DNA of 64,000 nt from Paenibacillus endoradicis. Its GTDB lineage: Bacteria; Bacillota; Bacilli; Paenibacillales; Paenibacillaceae. A model generated the notes under the pieces. It was not told where the DNA came from and did not search any database. It saw only the letters and a program-made list of their open reading frames with translations. Of the stretch, positions 44,522-54,137 are shown in pieces. The position numbers and the translations under genes are program-made. The first letter of the stretch is position 1. Each line of letters opens with the position of its first letter. The stretch is taken from positions 62,001 to 126,000 of the forward strand of contig NZ_JANQBB010000009.1 of NCBI RefSeq assembly GCF_024721975.1. The letters are read 5' to 3'.

Positions 44522-45853
44522 CTATTTCGCAAGTGTAGATTTTTGTAGACGTGCAGGAACAACATCATTACATACAATATCTTCCAAAGATTCACGTTTA
44601 ACAACTAGATCTGCTTGACCATCTTTTACAAATACAACAGCTGGACGACGAATACGATTGTAGTTACTAGCCATGGCATAGTTGTATGCACCTGTACAAA
44701 AAACAGCTAGTAGATCGCCGCTTTTTGACTCGGGAAGATTAACATCCCAGATCAACATATCGCCGCTCTCGCAACACTTTCCGGCAATAGAAACCACTTC
44801 TGTAGCTTCTTCATTCGCACGATTAGCTAATACAGCTTCGTATTGAGATTGATATAGTGCTGGACGAGGATTATCCGTCATACCACCATCAACTGCTACG
44901 TATTTACGAACACCAGGAATGTTTTTGCTTGTACCAACTGTATACAATGTTGTTCCAGCATCGCCAACCATACTACGACCTGGTTCAGTCCAAATTTCAG
45001 GCCATTCATAGTTTGCTTCTGTGAAATTAGTTTTAATCGCATCTGCAATCGCATTGACATATTCGCTAATTGGAAGTGGAGAATCACCTTCAACATAACG
45101 AATACCAAAACCACCACCGACATTAATTACAGTGAATAAAATGTTGAATTCATCACGAATAGCTACTGCAAATTTCGTAACTTTTTCAACGGCCATACGG
45201 AATCCTTCAACTTCAAAAATTTGAGATCCGATATGGGAATGTACACCCAGTAGATTTATGTGAGCTAGATCATTGGCTTGGATAATCGCTTCTCTTGCAG
45301 ATCCATTTCCAAGATCAAATCCGAATTTAGAATCTTGTTGACCAGTTGAAATATAATCATGTGTATGTGCTTCAACGCCAGGAGTAATACGCAATAACAC
45401 ATTAACTACTTTATTTTTTTGTGCTGCAAGATCATTAAGTACATGTAACTCAATAAAATTATCAACTACGAAACAACCAATACCAACTTCTAAAGCCATA
45501 TTGATTTCTTCTTCTGTTTTGTTATTACCGTGGAAGTGAATTCGCTCAACCGGGAAGCCTGCTTCAAGAGCTGTATATAATTCTCCATCAGAAACAACAT
45601 CTAGAGACAAGTTTTCTTGCTCTGCTAAAACACACATCGCTTTTACAGAAAATGCTTTACTCGCGTAAGCTACTTGAAATTTCAAACCAGAAGCTGTGAA
45701 TGCATCTACATATTCACGTGCGCGTTGTCTAACTAATGCTTCATCTACTATATATAGTGGAGTACCAAATTCACTTGCCAAATTAGCTACATCAACTCCA
45801 CCAATTTCTAAGTGACCATTATCATTTACTTTACTAGTACCATGTAAATACAT
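44522..45853 (-). CDS. lysA: Diaminopimelate decarboxylase
   Basis: PLP enzyme for the last step of lysine synthesis. From ATG 45853 (AGAGGGG upstream) it has 443 aa. The PLP lysine is Lys66 in VAYASKAFSV; HFHGNNKTEEEI, GVHSHIGSQI, VGGGFGI and CESGDMLIWD (active-site Cys from the other subunit) follow. A TTG-initiated longer frame overlaps the upstream gap without an SD. Context spoVAF-lysA-ppiB is as in B. subtilis. Confidence 0.97.
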   Translation of the reverse strand: MYLHGTSKVNDNGHLEIGGVDVANLASEFGTPLYIVDEALVRQRAREYVDAFTASGLKFQVAYASKAFSVKAMCVLAEQENLSLDVVSDGELYTALEAGFPVERIHFHGNNKTEEEINMALEVGIGCFVVDNFIELHVLNDLAAQKNKVVNVLLRITPGVEAHTHDYISTGQQDSKFGFDLGNGSAREAIIQANDLAHINLLGVHSHIGSQIFEVEGFRMAVEKVTKFAVAIRDEFNILFTVINVGGGFGIRYVEGDSPLPISEYVNAIADAIKTNFTEANYEWPEIWTEPGRSMVGDAGTTLYTVGTSKNIPGVRKYVAVDGGMTDNPRPALYQSQYEAVLANRANEEATEVVSIAGKCCESGDMLIWDVNLPESKSGDLLAVFCTGAYNYAMASNYNRIRRPAVVFVKDGQADLVVKRESLEDIVCNDVVPARLQKSTLAK

Positions 45854-45971
45854 AAATTCCCCTCTGCTTTCCTCTATCACTGTAAGATAGACCAATATTC
45901 ATCATTTCTCACAGTATAACTCATATCGTAAGCATTAAGAAATGGATATTTACACATGAAGTTTGTATTTT

Positions 45972-47615
45972 TCAGTTTTTATCCTCATTCGGCATACGAT
46001 CGTATTGCTGTGGTCTCATGATATTTGGTCGAGTTCGATTATACAACATTGGCTTCCGAATTAAAATATTTATAACAGATTTTATATCAAAGGGAATAAA
46101 TGGCCAAAGGTATGGTCGATTCACTGAACGTTCCATAGCTAGCGCCACAATGATTATTGTTACTGGCACTACTAGTCCTGCTAATCCAAATAACGATACA
46201 GTAACAATTAATAACAAACGGATCAAACGATTGGCAAGCCCCAACTCATAACTCGGTGTAGCGAACATTCCAACGGCTGCAATTGCCATATATAGTATTA
46301 CTTCGTTAACAAATAAGCCTGTTTGTACAGCAATGTCACCGATAAGAATAGCAGCAACGAGTGACATCGCAGTCGCGAGTGACGTTGGCGTATGCACGGA
46401 AGCCATTCGCAAAAGATCAACACCAATCTCAGCGATAATAAATTGGATGACTATCGGAATTTCACCTGTTTCTTTCGGACCTACAAATGCAAGTAAGTCT
46501 GGTCGATATTCAGGATGCAATACAAATAATAACCATATTGGCAACAACAATAATGACATAAGTATGCCTATAAACCTTACCCAACGTAAGTATGTACCTA
46601 CGAATGGAGTTTGACGGTTCTCTTCGGCATGCTGCATTAAGTCAGCATAAGTAGTTGGCATTGTCATAACACTGGGGGAAGTATCAACAAACACGGCTAC
46701 AGCGCCTTCTAGAAGGTGAGAGGCTACAGTATCTGGTCTTTCTGAATAGCGAACAAGCGGAAATGGATTCCATGCTCGGTTAATTGTCACTTCTTCCAAT
46801 TGCTTATCTGCTAATGGTAAACCATCAATACGAACCGCTTCAATTTTCTCTTTAATAGATGCTAACAATGTTTTATCAACGAGATCATCAATGTAAGCAA
46901 TACAGACATCAGTTTTCGTTCTCGTACCTACTCGCAAAAGTTCATACCTAAGCATAGGATCTTTCAAACGACGTCTAACGAGTGAAATGTTAACCATCAA
47001 AGTTTCATTAAAACCATCTCTACTTCCACGAACTACCTTTTCTAATGAAGGCTCAGATAGTCCACGCGCTGGGAAATTACGAACCTCGATTGATAACGCG
47101 ATTGGTTGATTATCAATAAATAATGCACACTCTCCACCAAGTACGCTAGCTATCATCAAATTCCAATCTTCTTCCTTGCGTACTTGCGCCGAAGGCACAT
47201 AGTATGTGAAAAAGCTATGTAATGCATCATATCCCAAATCTTTTGCTTCAAGAAACGTCAATCTTTTCAATATTTCAAGCATGATTGTGGAATTAACTAG
47301 TCCACTAACACAAAGCATTGCAATTCGAGTATTGCCAATGGTCATCTCTCTTACAGACACATCAAAACTTTTTTTGTAACCAATTTCTTCTTCCAGTCGA
47401 ATGAGAATATCTTCAATTTTAGATGGAATTGGTTCTACAGGAGCTGTCTGCTCCTGACGCTTCATTTCACTTGAATGATAACGATCGCCATCGAACTCGC
47501 TTTCATCATCTATATCTTGATGCTTTGCAAATCCATCATTTTGGAACTGATTATGAGGTGGAATCGGTTGATTTTCCCCTTGTTCATTATGTTCCTCCTG
47601 ATTTTCATAGATCAT
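45972..47615 (-). CDS. spoVAF: Stage V sporulation protein AF
   Basis: Membrane protein homologous to GerA-type A subunits; in Bacillus it associates with the SpoVA channel and modifies the germination response. It has 547 aa: a hydrophilic N-terminal half with an Asn/Gln/Glu-rich first 60 residues and a C-terminal half with about five membrane helices. GerA-like signatures are VRRRLKDPMLRYELLRVGTRTKTDVCIAYIDDLVD and PFPLVRYSERPDTVASHLLEGAVAVFVDTSPSVM. Confidence 0.95.
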   Translation of the reverse strand: MIYENQEEHNEQGENQPIPPHNQFQNDGFAKHQDIDDESEFDGDRYHSSEMKRQEQTAPVEPIPSKIEDILIRLEEEIGYKKSFDVSVREMTIGNTRIAMLCVSGLVNSTIMLEILKRLTFLEAKDLGYDALHSFFTYYVPSAQVRKEEDWNLMIASVLGGECALFIDNQPIALSIEVRNFPARGLSEPSLEKVVRGSRDGFNETLMVNISLVRRRLKDPMLRYELLRVGTRTKTDVCIAYIDDLVDKTLLASIKEKIEAVRIDGLPLADKQLEEVTINRAWNPFPLVRYSERPDTVASHLLEGAVAVFVDTSPSVMTMPTTYADLMQHAEENRQTPFVGTYLRWVRFIGILMSLLLLPIWLLFVLHPEYRPDLLAFVGPKETGEIPIVIQFIIAEIGVDLLRMASVHTPTSLATAMSLVAAILIGDIAVQTGLFVNEVILYMAIAAVGMFATPSYELGLANRLIRLLLIVTVSLFGLAGLVVPVTIIIVALAMERSVNRPYLWPFIPFDIKSVINILIRKPMLYNRTRPNIMRPQQYDRMPNEDKN

Positions 47616-47670
47616 TACTGTACACTCCTTTAATATATTTTTAGATTAGCATTAATTTAGAGATTCAAAA

Positions 47671-48099
47671 TTACCACTGAAAGACTAGCCAATCAAAAAA
47701 GGAACCTACTGTTTTGCCAATGACCATAGCCATCACTAATGCAACCATAGCACGTGACAAACTTAGTCGTTTGGCTATAATCGGAAGTACATTCATCACT
47801 TCAGTTAATGCAGCTGCCAACATCCCTACAAACATGCCATCAAGTAACCCGATGAAGCTGGTTAAAGGCGGTAATGGTAAGTTCAATTGTATATTCAAGA
47901 AATCTGTTACTGTAAAGTAAAGCGCTCCGCTTATTAAAGCTGCTTCAAACAAATAGGATAGGTGATAACTATTCGTTAACTGGGCAAGTCTTGGAATAAG
48001 ATCAAAAATAACAAGTAAAGCTACAAAGCTCGTCCCGACAACGACCCCTCCTGAAAGCGCAAGGAACATAATAAAACCAATTTGTAAAAACTCAATCAT
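47671..48099 (-). CDS. spoVAB: Stage V sporulation protein AB
   Basis: Small membrane protein of the spoVA operon, 142 aa (B. subtilis 141), about five helices. Conserved VGTSFVALLVIFDLIPRLAQLT and FVGMLAAALTEVMNVLPIIAKR. Overlaps spoVAA by 8 bases. Role in DPA transport not defined even in Bacillus. Confidence 0.93.
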   Translation of the reverse strand: MIEFLQIGFIMFLALSGGVVVGTSFVALLVIFDLIPRLAQLTNSYHLSYLFEAALISGALYFTVTDFLNIQLNLPLPPLTSFIGLLDGMFVGMLAAALTEVMNVLPIIAKRLSLSRAMVALVMAMVIGKTVGSFFDWLVFQW

Positions 48100-48745
48100 A
48101 TCCTTCCTCTCCTACCGAGCTTTTCTCCTTATCTTGCCGATTTCTAATTTCTTCAGCGATCACATATGTATTAACATTTTCTTGATACATATACATTTCA
48201 ACTTCAAGTGGATTAGGTTCTTCATTAAACTTCTTCCGGAAAATATGGTTGAAAAACAATATCATCCCGACCCCGACTCCTACCGAATAAGGAATTTGAA
48301 ACCAAAGTGGATGATCTTCACGTTTCCCTGTAATTAGCTCTACAATGCGGATATGTGTATCCTTCATATTGACATCAGAGTGAAAGTTCATAAGCGCTAA
48401 GCCAGATCCGAAGAATAGTAATAACCAACATACGACAAGTAATATGTAACGAGGTTTTTTCTCGCTACTTGAAATCATTACTAATACTTGAGGATCACCA
48501 TACACATCGATTGATATTGTTGGCCATTGTTGTTTTACCTTCTCAATTATTTGCAGAAGATCAATAACTACTCGATTTCCATCCTTAAGATTGTGCTTAT
48601 ATAGAATTAACTCAGAAAGTTGACCATTTATTTCCTTATCATCAACAAGAATATGCGCTGCATCAGATAGTTTCACACATTCTTGTTGTCGAATGCTAAT
48701 TCTACGTTTTAAGCGCAAATAGAGTGTATTTTTCTCCGCATCCAT
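48092..48745 (-). CDS. spoVAA: Stage V sporulation protein AA
   Basis: First gene of the spoVA operon, needed for DPA uptake into the spore. From ATG 48745 (AGAGGTG upstream) it has 217 aa. The N-terminal domain has LYLRLKRRISIRQQECVKLSDAAHI, followed by two membrane helices near 116-136 and 154-175. GVGVGMILFFNHIFRKKFNEEPNPLEVEMYMYQENVN is the family C-terminus. Confidence 0.93.
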   Translation of the reverse strand: MDAEKNTLYLRLKRRISIRQQECVKLSDAAHILVDDKEINGQLSELILYKHNLKDGNRVVIDLLQIIEKVKQQWPTISIDVYGDPQVLVMISSSEKKPRYILLVVCWLLLFFGSGLALMNFHSDVNMKDTHIRIVELITGKREDHPLWFQIPYSVGVGVGMILFFNHIFRKKFNEEPNPLEVEMYMYQENVNTYVIAEEIRNRQDKEKSSVGEEGYD

Positions 48746-48872
48746 ACTATTTACACCTCTTTTCCACTTAAATATCGTTAGATCATACATAGTATTTGCA
48801 ATTGTATCTTTCCTACTCCACATCACAAAAAAAAGATCATTTCAAATTTCCCGAAATATTCTGTCCAAAACA

Positions 48873-48927
48873 AATAGACTGTCAATGAACTAGTTAACAA
48901 CTAATTCATTGACAGCCTATTTTTTTA
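48873..48927. terminator. Bidirectional intrinsic terminator
   Basis: AATAGACTGTCAATGAACTAG pairs with the complementary right arm over about 20 bp with two mismatches. Seven T follow on the plus strand; TTTGTTTT on the minus strand. It ends transcription of the gene at 49059 and isolates spoVAA. Confidence 0.85.
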
Positions 48928-49058
48928 GGTAGTAACTACTTACTCTCGTTACATCTATTCATTAACAGTTACTTGAGAAGTCTAAGAAATCTCTACCGAA
49001 GATATCTTCAAAAAAACTCTATGTTTTTTACATTTTGCTTATCATTTTCAAATCCCAT

Positions 49059-49895
49059 TTAACGCTCTTGTCCCACATAGCGGATATTTGCCTGTTCATA
49101 TCGATAAAATGGATTACGACCATCCCATCCTTCACCCATAACAAATGGATCCAATCTCTCGTACTCAGCTGTTGAAACAATACAAACATAATAATATCGC
49201 TGCAGTCTATCTTGAATTATCGATGGTGTTAGTTCATTATTAGCAGTTAGCTTAATGAACTCATTTATGTAGAGATTTTTCGGAACCATATATTCGAAGA
49301 CAAGTTGCTTTTTCCAGCCTTTCAGCCCCGCGAACATCATTGCTTCTTCACTAATATAATCTCCCATCTTAAATTTCTGATAAGGAAGTTTCTGCTGCTT
49401 ATAGTAACTCTCCGTTAATAAATATAGATTCGAGCTTATTTCATGTGCACTCATTCTAGGTATCCCGTTAAAAATGTCCTCTGTATTCATATGAATTTTC
49501 AATAAATCAAACATTCGAGACGTTAGAAACTCAATTAATCCATTTCGAAAATCAGTACTCGGAAGATTAAGCTGTGTAGTATCATCTACTTCTGGCACTA
49601 TGTCCTCTTCAACCTCATCATACGATTCATTTGGTTCAATTATAAGGTTTCTATATAGACCAATCCTTACTCTTTGCCAATGCTCTGAACGGTTCAAAGC
49701 AAAACTGATTGCTTTGCCCACAGCTAAGTTATTATCACTTTCATAACGTTTATTATAATAAGCTGAGCTTCGGAATATCTCCTGCAACGTATGTGTTTGA
49801 ATTTCTATAGTATCCAATTCATTTTCTGCATAAAAGTTCACAAATTGGAGTGTCGCTTCATTAAGGGATAGGTGTACTGTCATTTCATTCGTCAT
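49059..49895 (-). CDS. Hypothetical protein between sigF and spoVAA
   Basis: A 278-aa soluble-looking protein. No family recognised. It is acidic in the centre (DEVEEDIVPEVDD near 92-105) and rich in Tyr in the C-terminal third (RYYYVCIVSTAEYERL). ATG 49895 follows GGAGGG at 8 bases. It is absent from the sigF-spoVAA junction of B. subtilis. It may be accessory. Confidence 0.75.
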   Translation of the reverse strand: MTNEMTVHLSLNEATLQFVNFYAENELDTIEIQTHTLQEIFRSSAYYNKRYESDNNLAVGKAISFALNRSEHWQRVRIGLYRNLIIEPNESYDEVEEDIVPEVDDTTQLNLPSTDFRNGLIEFLTSRMFDLLKIHMNTEDIFNGIPRMSAHEISSNLYLLTESYYKQQKLPYQKFKMGDYISEEAMMFAGLKGWKKQLVFEYMVPKNLYINEFIKLTANNELTPSIIQDRLQRYYYVCIVSTAEYERLDPFVMGEGWDGRNPFYRYEQANIRYVGQER

Positions 49896-50015
49896 CGGGA
49901 GACCCTCCAAAATTGATCGTTCTTTCTATACTAATAGAGAGGGTAGTTATTAGGCAACCTTCTTTAGTACTAATGACGGTTTTAGAGGGATGATTTATTT
50001 ATATAATGTATCAAA

Positions 50016-50660
50016 TTATAATTGAATATTTCTTGTAATATTCATTGAGGGTTGAGATTTTATACTACTTACAATTACTCTAGTTAGATATGGTGTCAAA
50101 TCATCTATGAATAGCAAAGCTGCTACTTCGTTATTTGAATTTATATAATTGATTATAAGATAGTTATGCAATGTCTTCTTTTCTTTATTTGTAACTTTTA
50201 ATCCAACCATTAAACCAATGGGACCAAATAGAAGACCTCCCGTAATTCCTTTTAGAGCACTACTGTGAACAATATTAGCAATTTCAACATCTGTTTTTAT
50301 TTCTAAAGCAGTAATTTGTGAATGATGCAAGTTGAAGTTTATTCCGCCACCTTCAATAACTAACTTGTCGTTATACAAAGTTACCTGGCATCTTGTTTTT
50401 TCCGAGATAGGTAGCCCTTCCACATGATGAACACTTGTTGTTTCAATTATTCCTAACTGTTGTCTGTGTTTTTCAAGATCAACTAAGCCTTGAGTTTTAG
50501 TTTTTAGCAAGGATCCTAAAATCACAAAAAATACAGTCAACCTAATCGCTACGCCTGAACCATCAAAATCAGGACTCGAAATAGTTACTATTGTCATTAT
50601 GATCCCGGGGATAACTAGTATAAAACAAATCGCAGCTAATATATTTCTGAATAAACGAAT
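50016..50660 (-). CDS. Hypothetical two-helix membrane protein (possible ATT start)
   Basis: Family not recognised. The frame is open upstream of its first ATG (50597), which has no SD. The upstream extension (LFRNILAAICFILVIPGII) is a membrane helix and leads to an ATT at 50660 lying 7 bases after AGGGGTG. With that start the protein has 214 aa: two N-terminal helices, then a cytosolic domain with a beta-rich PH-like pattern (VTLYNDKLVIEGGGINFNLHHSQITALEI) and GGLLFGPIGLMVG. Both start choices should be considered; the ATG version has 193 aa. Confidence 0.6.
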   Translation of the reverse strand: MRLFRNILAAICFILVIPGIIMTIVTISSPDFDGSGVAIRLTVFFVILGSLLKTKTQGLVDLEKHRQQLGIIETTSVHHVEGLPISEKTRCQVTLYNDKLVIEGGGINFNLHHSQITALEIKTDVEIANIVHSSALKGITGGLLFGPIGLMVGLKVTNKEKKTLHNYLIINYINSNNEVAALLFIDDLTPYLTRVIVSSIKSQPSMNITRNIQL

Positions 50661-50765
50661 TTAAATCACCCCTGCAATTATTTTGTATATTCTCTATATA
50701 TTACCACAACAATTATTGATGGACCATTATCTTTCATTGCATTTCCCCTATGTTAAATATGAAAA

Positions 50766-50793
50766 GGATCCGGAATGAAATCATTCCGGATCC
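50766..50793 (-). terminator. Intrinsic terminator after sigF
   Basis: GGATCCGGAATGA pairs perfectly over 13 bp with a 2-base loop, then TTTTCAT on the minus strand. Confidence 0.88.
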
Positions 50794-50842
50794 ACATATC
50801 AACGTATTAAGATCAAATCACTTATAAGAGGTAGTACTTACT

Positions 50843-51598
50843 CTATAAAGCAATCTGCTCTTTAATAAGTTGTAGTATTTTCTTCTCAAGACGAGACACT
50901 TGTACTTGAGAAATACCAAGTCGATTGGCAACCTCTGATTGTGTCTTATCTCGATAATAGCGTAAATATACTATCATTCGTTCACGCTCACTAAGTCCAC
51001 CAATTGCTTCTGTTAACGCTAATTTATCGAACCATTTATCTTGCGAATCATCCGCAATTTGATCCATTAACGTAATCGGATCACCGTCATTTTCAAAAAC
51101 TGTTTCATGAATGGATGTTGGTGGCTTATTAGCCTCCTGGGCGAAGATAACGTCCTCAGGTGTAATCCCCAATCGCTCTGCAACTTCAGAAATAGTCGGT
51201 AATCTTCCCATTGTTTTGGAAAGTTCATCTTTCATTTTACGTACCTTATTGGCGGTTTCTTTCAAGGATCGGCTAACCTTGAGTGTTCCATCATCACGTA
51301 AGAAACGTTGAATCTCACCAATAATCATTGGAACCGCATATGTAGAAAACTTTACATCATAAGATAAATCGAATTTATCTACTGACTTGAGCAATCCAAT
51401 GCATCCGATTTGAAAAAGATCCTCAGGCTCATATCCTCGATTCATAAAACGTTGCACGACTGACCAGACAAGCCTAATATTTGAGTTAACAAGACGATCT
51501 CGCGCTTCCATATCACCTGATTGGCTAAGAGCGATTAATCGCTTTACCTCAGAATCTTCCAAATACGGTTGGCCCGTTTGCTTAAAATCGACTTTCAT
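50843..51598 (-). CDS. sigF: RNA polymerase sigma factor SigmaF
   Basis: First forespore-specific sigma factor; held inactive by SpoIIAB until septation. From ATG 51598 (AGGGG upstream) it has 251 aa. Region 2: NIRLVWSVVQRFMNRGYEPEDLFQIGCIGLLKSVDKFD. Region 3 and region 4: SEVAERLGITPEDV and TQSEVANRLGISQVQVSRLEKKIL. Third gene of the spoIIA operon. Confidence 0.98.
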   Translation of the reverse strand: MKVDFKQTGQPYLEDSEVKRLIALSQSGDMEARDRLVNSNIRLVWSVVQRFMNRGYEPEDLFQIGCIGLLKSVDKFDLSYDVKFSTYAVPMIIGEIQRFLRDDGTLKVSRSLKETANKVRKMKDELSKTMGRLPTISEVAERLGITPEDVIFAQEANKPPTSIHETVFENDGDPITLMDQIADDSQDKWFDKLALTEAIGGLSERERMIVYLRYYRDKTQSEVANRLGISQVQVSRLEKKILQLIKEQIAL

Positions 51599-51617
51599 GA
51601 GGTTCAACCCCTATGCT

Positions 51618-52064
51618 CTAATAATAGAGCGCTTTTTTTGATTCAATGCGCTTCGTCATCATAATACGAGTTCCACCGCCGACAGTGCTTGAAGCTTCGA
51701 AATGATCCATAAAATTTTCCATAATCGTAAAGCCCATTCCAGCTCGTTCTCCATCAGGTAATGTAGTGAATAAAGGTTGACGTGCAAGTTCCATATCCTC
51801 AATCCCTTTACCATTGTCACTAATTTCGATGACGATTCGATCATTTTCAATACTTGCATTAATCTCTACTTCTTGACTTGGATCATTGTCATATCCGTGA
51901 ATAATACAGTTGGTAACTGCTTCGGATACAACTGTTTTCAGATCATTTAATTCTTCTAATGTAGGATCAAGTTGACTGGCAAATGCAGCAATTGCAATAC
52001 GAGAGAGCGATTCATTCTCAGATCTAGCACTAAACACTAGTCTCATTTTGTTTCCCGCGTTCAT
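51618..52064 (-). CDS. spoIIAB: Anti-sigma F factor SpoIIAB
   Basis: GHKL-type kinase that binds SigmaF and phosphorylates SpoIIAA. It has 148 aa. ATP-binding boxes: [15 protein letters not shown] (N box), [12 protein letters not shown] (G1), [16 protein letters not shown] (G2). Overlaps spoIIAA by 4 bases. Confidence 0.98.
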   Translation of the reverse strand: MNAGNKMRLVFSARSENESLSRIAIAAFASQLDPTLEELNDLKTVVSEAVTNCIIHGYDNDPSQEVEINASIENDRIVIEISDNGKGIEDMELARQPLFTTLPDGERAGMGFTIMENFMDHFEASSTVGGGTRIMMTKRIESKKALYY

Positions 52065-52414
52065 GATACCACCTCCAAGCTAGAAAGTGCGTGAACCTCA
52101 TCGTCATATACATCGATAATTTTGAATAAACCAGATAGCTCTAAAAGCTTATATACTGGTGAATCAATATGACAAAGAATTAACTTTCCGCCCTTATTCT
52201 TCAACTGCTTGTAACGACCGAGCAGTACGCCAATACCTGAACTGTCCATGAAGGTTAACGTTTCTAAATTCATCACCATATGATGAGAATTCTCCTTCAG
52301 AAGCACTTCATCCAGTCTTAGTCGAACATCCTCAGAAGTATGATGGTCTAGTTCTCCGGTTAGGCGTACAATGACAACATTTCGATTGTGTACTACTTCT
52401 GTGCGCAATGACAT
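52061..52414 (-). CDS. spoIIAA: Anti-sigma F factor antagonist SpoIIAA
   Basis: STAS-domain protein that, when unphosphorylated, releases SigmaF from SpoIIAB. It has 117 aa. The phosphorylated Ser is in [15 protein letters not shown] near residue 58. First gene of spoIIAA-spoIIAB-sigF, transcribed from a probable SigmaH promoter. Confidence 0.98.
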   Translation of the reverse strand: MSLRTEVVHNRNVVIVRLTGELDHHTSEDVRLRLDEVLLKENSHHMVMNLETLTFMDSSGIGVLLGRYKQLKNKGGKLILCHIDSPVYKLLELSGLFKIIDVYDDEVHALSSLEVVS

Positions 52415-52482
52415 CCATCGCTCAGCTCCTCATCGTTATATTTGTGTCAAATAAAACTAGCTGCTTTTTGGCGAATAGAGAA

Positions 52483-52510
52483 TCATTCCACATCTGCGTT
52501 GTTAATTCCT
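52483..52510 (-). promoter_or_regulatory. Probable SigmaH promoter of the spoIIA operon
   Basis: On the minus strand AGGAATT, 12 bases, GTGGAATGA, close to the SigmaH consensus (RNAGGAWWW / RNNGAAT) that drives spoIIA in Bacillus. Two imperfect Spo0A-box-like sites, TTGTCGG (52546-52552) and TTGTCAC (52517-52523), lie upstream. Confidence 0.65.
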
Positions 52511-52567
52511 GCACCGTGACAAAACTAGAAGAAAACAGTCAATTGCCGACAAATACTTTACATGATT

Positions 52568-53770
52568 TTACTTAAATAAGCTCTGTGTTGACCGTTTCAA
52601 CAAGCGGAACCAATTCACTTTCTCGACTGTTCGCGGTGCTAATAATTCAAATTCTTTCATCGCTTGTTCACCTTGATAGATAGTCAGTTTACCAATAGGT
52701 TGACCTGCGACAATCGGTGCTTTTATCGATTTGTCCATATCAACTTCATAGTAAATTTTAGAAGTGTCACTTCCACGTCTAATTAAAATTGAGAAAGGTT
52801 GCTCTGCAGCGAGATCAACTCTGCTTTCCATTCCTTTTTCTATCTCTAGTGAACCAATTGTTGCTCCCTTTTCAATGACCACATGATTGCTATATTGCGC
52901 AAACGCGTAATCCATCATTTGTGATACGTCAGAGTTTCTTACTTTTGTATTAGGAGCACCCATCACTACTGCAATTACACGCATGCCATCGCGCGCAGCA
53001 GATGCTGACAAACAGAACTTAGCTTCACTGGTATAACCAGTTTTAACCCCATCTGCACCTGGATAGAAACGTACCAATTTATTCGTATTTACAAGCCAGA
53101 ACGGTTTTTCCGAATCTTTCCGAAGATAATCTTGATATTTCCCTGTAAATTGTCTTATTAGATCATATTTCATTAACTCACGTGATACTAATGCGATATC
53201 ATAAGCAGAAGAATAGTGATTCTCTACTGGCAATCCATTAGAATTCATAAAATGTGTGTTATTCATTCCCAGTTGCTTCGCACGTTCGTTCATTAACTTA
53301 ACGAACTCTTCTTCTGTACCACCTAGTTTTTCAGCTAGTGCGACAGATGCATCATTTCCAGATGCCATAGCTACACCTTTAAGCATTTCTTCCACAGACA
53401 TTTCTTCGCCTTCTTCAAGGAAGATTTGTGAACCTCCCATTGATGCAGCGTTGGCACTTGTACGAACCATATCTGTTAGTTTAATCTTCCCCTGACCGAC
53501 TGCTTCCATTACTAGTAGCATTGTCATAACTTTCGTAATACTGGCAGGAGGTAGTTTCTCATTACTATTTTTCTCAAAAATAACAGTGCCGCTATCTGCA
53601 TCTATTAATACTGCTGAAGCAGCGTTTAGTGCTAGTGAAGGTCCAACATTAGAGTTCGTTTCTATTGTTTCTACCTCTTCAGATGATAGCGTAAGCGCGT
53701 CAATCGTTGCTCCAGAATAACTGGACGATATGAGGCAAGTTAATACCAACATCAATACTATTTTTTTCAA
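52568..53770 (-). CDS. dacF: D-alanyl-D-alanine carboxypeptidase DacF
   Basis: Sporulation low-molecular-weight PBP; with DacB it adjusts cortex cross-linking. It has 400 aa with a signal peptide (IVLMLVLTCLISSSYSGA). Motifs: SITK 77-80, SGN 137-139, KTG 243-245. The start codon is TTG at 53770, 7-8 bases after AGGAGGG, so the first residues are MKKIVLM. dacF-spoIIAA order as in Bacillus, where forespore SigmaF/SigmaG drive it. Confidence 0.96.
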   Translation of the reverse strand: MKKIVLMLVLTCLISSSYSGATIDALTLSSEEVETIETNSNVGPSLALNAASAVLIDADSGTVIFEKNSNEKLPPASITKVMTMLLVMEAVGQGKIKLTDMVRTSANAASMGGSQIFLEEGEEMSVEEMLKGVAMASGNDASVALAEKLGGTEEEFVKLMNERAKQLGMNNTHFMNSNGLPVENHYSSAYDIALVSRELMKYDLIRQFTGKYQDYLRKDSEKPFWLVNTNKLVRFYPGADGVKTGYTSEAKFCLSASAARDGMRVIAVVMGAPNTKVRNSDVSQMMDYAFAQYSNHVVIEKGATIGSLEIEKGMESRVDLAAEQPFSILIRRGSDTSKIYYEVDMDKSIKAPIVAGQPIGKLTIYQGEQAMKEFELLAPRTVEKVNWFRLLKRSTQSLFK

Positions 53771-53787
53771 CTTATGTCCCTCCTACA

Positions 53788-53849
53788 AACTTTTCGTATT
53801 TTCTTGAGAAGCTTCCTTGTAACGAAAAGTTACTTCGGAAGCATAAACC
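53788..53849 (-). repeat. Palindromic element upstream of dacF
   Basis: In the direction of dacF: GGTTTATGCTTCCGAAGTAA, then CTTTTCGTTAC, ending ACGAAAAGTT directly before TGTAGGAGG. Same family as at der, punA, deoB and yqzK. The rest of the gap to 54076 shows no gene. Confidence 0.75.
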
Positions 53850-54076
53850 TAATTAGCTGTTCTTCTAGACATAATGAAATAAATCTTCATTAATTGTCTC
53901 ACTTACTTAGTCATTGTTGACGAATATATTAAAAATTATTCCATCAATGGTAGTATTCATCTTTTGTCATTTGCAACAAATTAAGTAACGAGTATAGCCA
54001 TTAGAGTTGTATCGAAATAGCAATCAAGTAGACTAAAGATTGAAAGTACAATTACGCACATAACAACACTACAAAA

Positions 54077-54119
54077 AAGCCTCCAAAGTACTAGCAATTC
54101 GCTAATACTTTGGAGGCTT
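54077..54119 (-). terminator. Intrinsic terminator after pdp
   Basis: AAGCCTCCAAAGTA pairs with TACTTTGGAGGCTT (near perfect), with CTAG/TTAG inside. TTTTTTG follows on the minus strand. Confidence 0.92.
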
Positions 54120-54137
54120 CATTATTATGAGTATTGA

